NCBI GenBank assembly: GCA_028829895.1
Contig: CM054181.1
Coordinates: 63,605,759 to 63,669,758 of the forward strand
DNA from: Sinotaia quadrata
Lineage: Eukaryota > Mollusca > Gastropoda > Architaenioglossa > Viviparidae
DNA length: 64,000 bases
Direction of reading: 5' to 3'
Part shown: positions 54,490 to 64,000 of the stretch, in pieces
Position numbering within the stretch: position 1 is the first letter of the stretch
Layout of the letters: each line of letters begins with the position of its first letter
Notes under the pieces: model-generated
Database searches by the model: none
Told to the model about the DNA's origin: nothing
What the model saw: the letters and a program-made list of their open reading frames with translations, nothing else
Translations under genes and position numbers: made by a program

Positions 54490-55845
54490 ACCCAACAAAA
54501 TAATGAATAAAACAGGAGTTTTAAAAGTCAATTTTATTAAATATTTGATTGCTTTCTTAAAAATTCTTTTGTATCGGAGCGCAATATTAAAGTGTCATGT
54601 TCCAAATTAAAAAAAAATGTAGCCAAATTTTAGAGAAAGAGTAATTAAATATTCTTAGAGAACATCTCGATGATTGATTAAAACTTGAAATGTCCCACAC
54701 CGCGAGGAGATAACTCAGTCTGTAGTAATTTCAATGATTGATTTATTGTTCTTTAGGTGCCCGTAGGCTTCAGTAAAATGTTTCCGCAAAACAAAGCGAT
54801 CAAAAATGTACAGAATTGATTACGTTACCTTTGGATAAAGCAATCGTTTTGTAACCGGAAGAAACATTGTACAGGCCTACAAGAGCTCTTAGTCTTTTGA
54901 ACGCGGAATTTGTCAGATCTCCAATCAGATGACGTGTGTTCTCGAATGTCTATCAAGAATCGAGTTTGTTAAGAAGCTATTTTGTATCTTCTTCTTTTGT
55001 TTGGTTTTTATGTATTTATTTGTTTTCTTCTTTCTTTATGACCTTGTACTATTGTCTTATTTTTTCTTCTTCCCAATTTCTGTTCGTTTATTATTTTTAT
55101 TTTTTAAAATAATTTTTTCACTCTTTGCTTTCTTTTTCTTCTATTTTTTCGTCTTCCTCGCTTTGCTTCTTTTTCATTTCTCCCTCCCTTTGTTTGCCCG
55201 TTTCTCTCTCAGCACGCAGGTGTTTGTGTGTGTGTTGATGCATTTTGATTGGACTGGAGAATGAGAACAAAACAAAGTTTAGAAAATAAATTTTACAATG
55301 AATCCAGCCAGTTTTGACATAAGGCCCAGCAAGCTACAATTAAGAGGCAATTTTAAACAAGGGAATTATAATTAGATTTTGTTAAGTAGAAAAAAATGGC
55401 AGATCGGGATTATGGCCACTGTGGTATGTCTGCCCACCTCATGCTTTTATTAAGTTATTCAAAGATTAAAATATCTTACTTAATAATAATATGTTAAGTC
55501 TTTTTTAAATAATGATAATAATGATAATTTAAATAGTAATAACAGTTTGACTTTAATATTTAAATCTTTCTAAAATAGTGTTTTCAACTTGAAGCCATTT
55601 AGTTCTGACATTTAATTAGACTTTGCTTCAAGCTAGTTATGTAATTCCTGGTTGAGCTTGTCACATGCTCTGACAAGTGAACATAAAATCTTAGTGTCTG
55701 TACAAGAGGACCATGTCCCTTGGCCAGAGAACACTCAGAACCAGATGCAAAATGTGTCAACCAGAGTAGATTAAAATATGGACAACAAATTTTAGAATAT
55801 TTAAATAGGTGAGCTAGAGAGATCCAACTTCAGACCCATATGCGC
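54490..55845. other. Intergenic DNA, no gene seen
   Basis: Includes a T-rich stretch (54970-55200) whose Phe/Leu frame is compositional. Nothing is recognised. Confidence 0.35.
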
Positions 55846-56416
55846 CTCTCCTATAGTGAGTCATTATCTCCTATAGTACATCAGTATCTCCCATAGTGAG
55901 TTATCTCCTATAGGCTCTATCCCAGACTGAAATTATTAGTTTGAGGACTTGTGGGATTTCCTGGATTTTATAATTCAGTCCTTTTTTTTTTTTGCCAGCA
56001 AAGGTCAGTCATGGTTTCTTTAGCCTATTATCAAAACTAATCTTTCTTTCCATTCAACAGCTTACTTATACACCTATTGTTTATATGTGGCTTGTATTAG
56101 TAAATATTAATTAAGATTTTGAATGAGAGTTAGTGAGTGAGTGTTGTTCAGCTTTTTCTTGTCTTTCGAACTTGTCTGAATGAGTGCAAATGATGTTGTT
56201 TAGTTACACAACCATAAGCAAAGAATAAAAGGAGGAATATTACTATTTTATCTCCAGTCTGGCACTTTTTATCGTCTGACCAGCTTCTCATTTAATGGAT
56301 ACTCCTACACAGCACTTAAATTGTTGCAAGTTGTTGACCCAGTTAAGGAAAGGCTGTTCATCTCAACTGATACATCTATATGACATTGTCCAAGCTGAGT
56401 TATCAAACCATGATGT

Positions 56417-56850
56417 GATAACAATGCCACCTAGTGAATGGTTATAATGTTTTTAATTAATTAATCATCAATAAGTAATTACAAGCGATGAGAATTTTAA
56501 TTTTATTTTTAATGTCTCCTGGAGACACCACTCGTCTCTCTCACTTGGCGGATATGCAGGTGCTGTAAACGTTTTTTCTCTCCCACAACATTAAAGAAAC
56601 ATTAACCATCATACAATATTTCCATAGTTGGAAAACGTCTTACAAAAAGAGAAGACAAATCTGTCTATAATCTATATTTCCCATCAACACACTTTCATCT
56701 CCAACATAAGGTTATCAATATATGTTAAAAGGTCAACAAATTTAACAATAAATTTATTAAATCAACAATCAAATATACATATAACAAATACAATGAATAA
56801 AAGATTACTTGACATTAATATTTCCACAACACCACATTCAAATCATTGTT
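56417..56850 (+). mobile_element. Dispersed repeat family, copy 3
   Basis: Contains ATTACAAGCGATGAGAATTT, CACCACTCGTCTCTC, CACTTGGCGGATATG, GAGAAGACAAATCTGTCT and AATTTAACAATAAATTTATT in the same order as copies 1 and 4. Confidence 0.8.
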
Positions 56851-57659
56851 ATATTTATACAGTCATATCCTAAAATACAATTAAACAATTGTGTCAATGC
56901 AAATCACAGGATAGTTCTTATCAGAGAACAGAATAGAGTTATTAGAGATAAGCAATAATAGCTTTTACATAACCTGAAATTAGGCACTGTCTCAATACTC
57001 TTTTGTGTGCTTTAAAAAAGTCACAAGTTTATTGTCCACATCGATTTCACATGCTTCCTCCTCACATTGTAAAAAATGCTGATTCACTGCTTATTCTCTT
57101 GAGCTAACATGGTTGCTCATTTGATACCAGTTCACTCAAGCAGAAAAATAATTGTAGCAATTTCCAGTAACTTTCTTGACCAGAAATTACTCGATGTAGT
57201 CAGCACGCTTTGCCACCATACATCAATGGAATGCAGTGTCCCTTACACTTACACTTACATGAGGTAGATATTTCTCTGTGTTTACCTTGGTCATAAGAGT
57301 TTATAATCAATAAACCAAAAGATTCAGGTAACACACGGAAAGGCTGGCTTTGTCCCTGTAAAAATATAATCAGGGAACAAATGCTAAGTTTCCAGTTTAT
57401 CCCCTATTTAACTCAATTTTTTCTCATATTCAAGTCTCCACTTACAGTTTCCTGAAACAGTATTTATTAGCTTGATACATGCATACAGCCTAATACATAC
57501 AGCATTATAGTTTTATGAGTGGTTTCATCAGGAACAATGTCAAGTGTTTAGCATACAATATAGGAACATCTTAGTACAAACATTTGTTGAAATAATAGTC
57601 TACTCACCTAATACATCTCTATGTAAAATAGAAGTATTACATATCAATAGCAAAAGTGC

Positions 57660-58085
57660 GCGAAATATTTCTAAGTCCATTCTCTCTCAATCAGTCAGTT
57701 AACTCACCATTAAGCTAATGGCCGCCTTTCATGACTGGACTTCTTGCCACACCATATTCAAGTGATCAGACATAGAGTTCTCTACAGCATATAAATGTTT
57801 GATCTCAGCCCATTGGCTAGTCTTGTTCTTGAAAATCTTAACCATTGGATAATAAACATTATTCATCCTGTTGAAACTGGTTTGCATTACATCAGCAATT
57901 TCTAGCATATTCTCAACTCGAGTGTTTACTCCAACTCTGACACAAAAATACTATCATAATGAGTGCCCAAGGTTGGGTCACTTCGACAATTTAACAATTT
58001 ATATAGCTATTAATTTTAGAAACAGAGATAAGCAAATTTACTCTGCCACACATGCATTCATTCCCATGACCCAGGGGACAAAACC
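57660..58085 (-). mobile_element. Dispersed repeat, inverted partner of 44820-45240
   Basis: Its reverse complement carries GTCGAAGTGACCCAACCTTG, GAATATGCTAGAAATTGCTG and a GTTAACTGACTGATTGAGAG block, all found in order in DHODH intron 8. It is 0.8 kb from dispersed copy 3 and could be part of the same larger element. Confidence 0.72.
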
Positions 58086-58217
58086 ACCAATACTGCCATG
58101 ATCTGAGTGACATTTTTAAGTTAAATAAGATAATACCCAAAAGACATTGCATTTCTGTTACTGCCATTGCTATCCTATGTGTACTAAAATTCCTCATTAA
58201 TAATTATGACGTTATAC

Positions 58218-58425
58218 AGCGGCATTTTATTTTGATTTATTATTCAGACATTTACCTCATTGTTTTCTAATTTATTTTGATTTATTATTCAGACATTTAC
58301 CTTATTGTTTTCTAATTAATTTTGATTTATTATTCAGACATTTACCTCATTGTTTTCTAATTAATTTTGATTTATTATTTAGACATTTACTTTATTGTTT
58401 TCTAATTTATTTTCTTCACCTTCTT
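58218..58425. repeat. ~46-bp minisatellite, ~4 copies
   Basis: ATTTTGATTTATTATTCAGA plus CATTTACCTCATTGTTTTCT repeats. Confidence 0.92.
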
Positions 58426-58907
58426 TATTAAATTCCTTTAAAAATAGAATTCTTGGCTCCATATTTCATCAGGTCACGTGTACATGTGTTTTAGGGACTG
58501 TATTTACTAATGGAGTCTAGAGACTTAGAGCTAATTATTCACTGTTGTGTTTATCATAGACTAGACATTTTGTGACGTGTCATATCCATTGTGTGTCCTT
58601 GTATTTTTGGTGACTGGTTATGCGCGCATGTGGGTCAGGATCGGAATTAAGTTACCAGCAAACATCCAAGGGAGTAATTAACCAGCACTGTATTTTTCTC
58701 TTCCTGCATTCACATGTAACTAAACGTCACAGCCACTGTGGTATAGGTTTTTCAAAAGGTGTTATAAAAAGGCTTAAAACCCTAATGTGGCCAACTACAC
58801 ATCCACCCACACTTAGCGGTGTCAGGTGTCACAAGTATATACTTTAAGACAACATTTTTAAAACATCACAATTACAAACGGCTACGACGAGACCTCAAAT
58901 CCTGACC

Positions 58908-59690
58908 TGACAAAAATACGAAAACATGGATAAAGAAAACAAATACTTGTAAACTTGGGGATGACAAAAATACGAAAACATGGATAAAGAAAACAAATAC
59001 TTGTAAACTTGGGGATGACAAAAATACGAAAACATGGATAAAGAAAACAAATACTTGTAAACTTGGGGATGACAAAAATACGAAAACATGGATAAAGAAA
59101 ACAAATACTTGTAAACTTGGGGATGACAAAAATACGAAAACATGGATAAAGAAAACAAATACTTGTAAACTTGGGGATGACAAAAATACGAAAACATGGA
59201 TAAAGAAAACAAATACTTGTAAACTTGGGGATGACAAAAATACGAAAACATGGATAAAGAAAACAAATACTTGTAAACTTGGGGATGACAAAAATACGAA
59301 AACATGGATAAAGAAAACAAATACTTGTAAACTTGGGGATGACAAAAATACGAAAACATGGATAATTATTCAAAGAAAACAAATACTTGTAAACTTGGGG
59401 ATGACAAAAATACGAAAACATGGATAAAGAAAACAAATACTTGTAAACTTGGGGATGACAAAAATACGAAAACATGGATAAAGAAAACAAATACTTGTAA
59501 ACTTGGGGATGACAAAAATACGAAAACATGGATAAAGAAAACAAATACTTGTAAACTTGGGGATGACAAAAATACGAAAACATGGATAATTATTCAAAGA
59601 AAACAAATACTTGTAAACTTGGGGATGACAAAAATACGAAAACATGGATAATTATTCAAAGAAAACAAATACTTGTAAACTTGGGGATGA
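58908..59690. repeat. 54-bp minisatellite, ~14 near-identical copies, with 62-bp variants
   Basis: Units of AAAGAAAACAAATACTTGTA, AACTTGGGGATGAC and AAAAATACGAAAACATGGAT are almost perfectly conserved. Three copies, at about 59362, 59589 and 59650, carry an extra 8 bp (ATTATTCA), making 62 bp. The long frames on both strands are repeat artefacts. Confidence 0.97.
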
Positions 59691-59819
59691 AATCAAAAGA
59701 CTTTAAAAGAGTGGAAAGAATTTATATAATGAAATTAAATCATGAAGACTCGAGTGCGACATTAGTCTGTCACATAAGCCAGATGTACACTAGAATGTTC
59801 TCCAACAAAAGTCATTAAG

Positions 59820-60300
59820 TCGGTCATAAAGTCATTGCGCGTTGAATCCCCACTACGGTTTTCGATAAGTCGCGCGTCGTTAACTTCATGTAATTGGACG
59901 AAAATAATTTGTGAAGTCGAGAAAACTCTAACGAAATAATTCTCGGAAGTCTTGAACTACTTCAACCGAAGTAATTTTAAGTCAGTCTCTCATGGCTGGA
60001 ATGTTGTTCAGCAATTCACGTCCTGCCAAGATGACAGTGCTAAATTGTTCCCGCAAATAGTTTGTAATGCCGCCCATTCATTTAATGCTGATCCTACTAC
60101 CTTGTTCAGAGTTTGGCAAGGCTGAGAAACGTTAATAAAATTCGTCAATTAGCCAGTATACTGCGAGTCGTAATAAATTGCATTTTGTTTACATAAACGT
60201 TTTAGTTTGAGTCGCACACCCATTGACATAATTTAGCCAGTCATCAATACAACTCCCTCTAAAAAATAAAATTAATTCGCATTTAAAACTCAACAATTCA
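59820..60300. other. CpG-richer intergenic segment, no gene seen
   Basis: Several CG-containing words (GTCGCGCGTCGTTAAC and others), but no exon or RNA gene is recognised. Confidence 0.3.
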
Positions 60301-60309
60301 ATATGAACA

Positions 60310-60672
60310 TCGTGTAGGCATTATTATTGTATTCCTATAGACATATTTGTTGTATTCCTGTAGACATTATTATTGTATTCCTGTAAACATAATTGTTATA
60401 TTCCTGAAGACATAATTGTTGTTTCCCTGTAATTATTGTATTCCTATAGACATAATTGTTGTATTCCTGAAGACATAATTGTTGTATTCCTGTAGACATT
60501 ATTATTGTATTCCTGAAAACATTATTATTGCATTCCTGAAGTCATAATTGTTGTATTCCTGTAGACATTATTATTGTATTCTTGTAGACATTATTATTAT
60601 ATTCATGTAGACATTATTATTGTATTCCTGAAGACATAATTGTTGTATTCCTGTAGACATTACTATTACATA
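60310..60672. repeat. ~22-24-bp minisatellite, ~15 copies
   Basis: ATTATTGTATTCCTGTAGAC plus AT repeats with TAGAC/AAGAC and ATTATT/ATAATTGTT variants. Confidence 0.92.
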
Positions 60673-61165
60673 TACTTTCAACGAAAATCGAAACTGTCAA
60701 CACCGCTCCAACTTTCGGGTGAGACTACTAGCGCTGAAGACTGGCGTGACGTTTGCTTGTCGTTGCCTGTGAGTGCAGAGCATACATAACGGATGTCTTG
60801 TGGGTGCAAGGCATGGTTCAAAGTCAATGATAAAGAGCGTCTTTGAAAATTTATCTTTGAAAAGGAAACAGAACTTTTAGAAGGGCTGTTGAAGAAATAA
60901 TGAAAGAGGTATGTTTACTGCACTGCCTATGGAGTGCATAGTGCAGATGGAATGTCTACAAGAAATTGGATTGGATAATAGGGTGATGACATAATAAAAA
61001 GGGAGAGAGTCAGGAGAGATGGACATACTGCTGGATCCCACCCACACCCATTGCAAACACACTTAGTGAAGATGTCTAATTGGCTGATTTTATGATCTGC
61101 GAGATGTTTCTTGTGAATTTGTGGATGTGATTTATGTACGTGAAAATGGACTGGTTTATATTATG

Positions 61166-61277
<112 letters not shown>

Positions 61278-61352
61278 TATAAATGACAAGATTAAACATA
61301 CATGATGTGTCCTGTGCGTGCGAGTGTGAATGACAAGAATAAAACTGTATGA

Positions 61353-61353
<1 letters not shown>

Positions 61354-61424
<71 letters not shown>
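61354..61424. repeat. (GT)n microsatellite
   Basis: Second long GT tract, preceded by GAATGACAAGAATAAAAC, which echoes the sequence after the first tract. Confidence 0.95.
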
Positions 61425-61962
61425 TGAACGCAAACAAATGATTAACAATTTCTCCAGAATGGCCGCAATCTATTTAAGAGAAATCTTTTGTACATAAGTG
61501 GGCTTATTCATTTAATCTCCATTTACAATTGTCTGAAATAGCCATTGTCTTGATGAAGGCTGTGCATCCGAAATGTTGAACCAAGTAGTATTTTTTGTAT
61601 ACAGCTACAGCATTTAGCATTTTCATGTTGCTCTGGTTTCTTTTTGCTAAAGCAGTCGTGCTGATAATATGAGGTAAGGATTATATAGATTTCTGATTAT
61701 GGTAATGAAGTACACAGATCTGTGGACTGTGTGATAGAAATAAAAAATGCAAATGGCTGATTGTTTAGTAAAGTACATTCAATTAATCATGAATATGCAG
61801 GAAACATATGCATAAAACATTCAAACATATGTATTAAGCAACAAGTTCACATATGTCTTTAACGTTTAGGAAACAAGAAAACAAGCCATCGCACCTACTT
61901 TACAAGAAGTAAACAAAATCAGTCAGGTGAAAATGCATGTGAATGTATGCGTGTATACATAA

Positions 61963-61980
61963 TATATATATATATATATA
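61963..61980. repeat. (TA)n microsatellite
   Basis: Short pure TA run. Confidence 0.85.
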
Positions 61981-62306
61981 ACAAATCTGCAGCACAAAAA
62001 TAACTATGTAAATTGAAATGGCGGAAACGAGTATTGACTGAACAAAATAAACGAAACTAATGTATTATTTATTTTTTTCCTGCTAGCGTCACTTTGTGCT
62101 GAAAATTGGGTACGCCCAATTCACTTGAATTTGAAGATTTTTACTGGCAATTTTAAAAAGCCACTTTGGCATTGGGCGGTTAGGATCGTCGGGTTGAGAG
62201 TTTCGTCACATACGTCTGATTGGCTCTATTAAAGATTACGACCTTATTACTGGAGCGGTTTTGTAGCACTGAGTAATGCTCTCCTCCATCCTGTCTCTTT
62301 TTAACA

Positions 62307-62312
<6 letters not shown>

Positions 62313-62358
<46 letters not shown>
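62313..62358. repeat. (CT)n microsatellite
   Basis: Pure CT run. The Arg-Glu frame on the other strand is an artefact. Confidence 0.96.
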
Positions 62359-62360
<2 letters not shown>

Positions 62361-62699
62361 ATATCTCGATAAAGAAACGTCATTAATTATACAACAAGGC
62401 TAAATTCAGATACAAAAGTTATAGGGAATGCACTTCAATTTTTGCGTGAGGGGAACATCTGCTGAACAATTCGAGAAACCTCACCAGGAGATCAACACTA
62501 GTAGAGTACAAACATCTCTTAATGGACAGAGTAAGTTTGGTTGCAAGATGCTCATTAAGTCCGCACGGGAAAGGCGCATGTGCTGATCATCCAACACCTG
62601 CTGAGTCCAATAACAAGATCGCTTGACCTCGTTTGCTATTCAAGGTTAAATGCACAATTCATAAAGACCTATTGAACTGTAATTATATTTTTATTATTA

Positions 62700-63145
62700 T
62701 ATATATGTGGAGAGAGACTGTAAACAATAATTATCCAAATGTGGAATATTGATGTCAAGTTATCTATTTCATTGTAATTGGTATATGTATATTTGATTTT
62801 TCTTCTAATAAATTTATTGTTAAATGTATTGACCTTACGCATATTGATATTGAAAATCTTATGTTGGAGAAGAAAGTGGGTGGATGGGGGCTCACTAAAA
62901 ATAGATTAAAGACGAATTTGTCTTCTCCTTTAGTAAGAAGTTTTCCACTCACAGAACCTTTATGTGACTGTAAATGTTGGTTGATGTTGTGGAATAGAAA
63001 AAACGTTTACAACGCCAAAATATCCGCCAAGTGAGAGACGAGTGGCATCTGTTGGAGAAAATTAATATTCTCATCACTTGAAATTAGTCATGAAAGATTA
63101 ATTAATAATAATAATTATCTTCATTAACTAAGTGGCGTGTGCGTG
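62700..63145 (-). mobile_element. Dispersed repeat family, copy 4 (reverse orientation)
   Basis: Its reverse complement reads ACACGCCACTTAGTTAATG, TTTCAAGTGATGAGAATATT, GCCACTCGTCTCTCACTTGG, CGGATATT, GTTGTAAACGTTTTTTC, GGAGAAGACAAATTCGTCTT and a TTTAACAATAAATTTATTAG block, the same order as copies 1 and 3. Confidence 0.82.
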
Positions 63146-63597
63146 TCATACAAACATATTTGTTAATTACTGGTAAATCGAAATAGTACAACTATGAGGA
63201 AAGTTTAAGAACTTTGTAACGTGGTTTTAGATTTATAAGTCCATTAGCCAAGTATCATTGTGAATCTGTGGAATGTATCTATTCTTAATAGAAAAGTATT
63301 GATTAAATAAAAAAAAGGACAGCTTTTAATCTCGATTAAATACTATTGCTACTAACGTTTTTATAATAGAATTCAAAGAATGAATTAGCTCATTTGTTTC
63401 TCTATTGTGCGCACGCACGCACACATACAAACTTCTTTTCCACTAATATAAGCAAATATTGATCACGACGTTTTAAGATCACTGAAGGCTTCCAAATATA
63501 TATTACTAAAATTAAATAATTATTACCCCATTGGAAATAATGAAATGAAATCCTTGTGCAAGCAAGACTCACGGGAAGATGACGGTTACTTCATAAA

Positions 63598-63955
63598 CAT
63601 GACAGTGAGTATTGTCTCAGTGAAATCCAAATGCTTAGTTACTCTCTTAATATTGAGATGTCTCAGTTAAATCAATACCTGCCAGATTACTCTCTTAAAT
63701 AATAGTGAGCATTGTCTCAGTGAAATCAATACCTGCGAGAGATGCTTAGAGATGCTTTCTTGTATCTTACAAAATAGTGACATATTGTCTCCATATCCCC
63801 GACTTGCTTAATTATTTTCTTATATAATAGTGAGATATTTTCTCAGTGACATCATACTCCCGAGATGCTTAATTACTCTCTTACATAATGGTGAGATATT
63901 GTATCAATGACAACCGTACCTGTGATATGGTTAATTACTATCGTAGTGATTATCC
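63598..63955. repeat. ~60-70-bp diverged tandem array, ~5-6 copies
   Basis: ATAGTGAGATATTGTCTCAG, TGAAATCAATACCTG and a GAGATGCTTAATTACTCTCT-like segment recur up to the right edge. Confidence 0.8.
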
Positions 63956-64000
63956 TAGAAAGTCCATGATAGTGAGATGAGCAGGCATTATATTATAGAG

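Noticed and set aside
54929..55264. 111-codon hydrophobic Phe/Leu-rich frame
   Set aside because: It comes from a T-rich stretch with biased composition. It has no motif, splice context or repeat of family pattern.
58872..59651. Several long overlapping open frames on both strands encoding a Phe/Ser or Lys/Thr repeat protein
   Set aside because: They are translations of a 54-bp satellite whose length is a multiple of three. Every frame without an accidental stop stays open.
60883..60910. Mini-exon (RAVEEIMKE) between AG and GTATGT
   Set aside because: Too short to judge, with no phase-matched neighbours and no open frame upstream.
62180..62383. Arg-Glu repeat frame
   Set aside because: Translation of a CT/GA microsatellite.

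Overview
The window is strongly AT-rich animal nuclear DNA: genes are split by long introns with GT/AG boundaries, and the spaces hold many microsatellites, minisatellites and decayed transposons. A microsomal P450, a class 2 mitochondrial DHODH, a tRNA-type SINE and pogo/Tigger remnants fit an invertebrate. A lophotrochozoan, probably a mollusc, is my best guess, but no single feature proves it.

Layout. (1) About 432-3123, minus strand: the 5' part of a clan-2-like cytochrome P450 gene, three coding exons, running off the left edge before the haem-binding region. (2) About 3.1-7.9 kb: the divergent intergenic space, with short tandem arrays, one copy of a dispersed repeat and a CpG-dense duplicated block. 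(3) 7914-25297, plus strand: an 11-exon gene, assembled here by splice phase, for a 501-residue protein I do not recognise. Its introns hold a degenerate LINE reverse transcriptase, a second copy of the dispersed repeat, and a 2.4-kb TG...CA element with 5-bp target-site duplications. (4) 25.3-29.2 kb: intergenic, with a pogo/Tigger-like MITE. (5) 29258-46966, plus strand: a complete nine-exon DHODH gene (404 residues), whose short first exon was found by splice phase. Its introns hold a SINE, a solo LTR, a dead Tigger transposase fragment and two phase-1 symmetric exon-like open segments that share a peptide motif. (6) 47-64 kb: no recognisable coding gene, but one tandem array after another, two more copies of the dispersed repeat, an inverted partner of a repeat in DHODH intron 8, and possible untranslated exons near 51.7-52.5 kb.

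The three genes show no pathway link. DHODH does the fourth step of pyrimidine synthesis in mitochondria, and the P450 is an endoplasmic-reticulum mono-oxygenase. All intron-exon calls are by eye: every junction is GT/AG and phase-consistent, but none is backed by transcripts. The strongest leads are the paired cassette-like exons in DHODH intron 4 and the unrecognised 501-residue gene.
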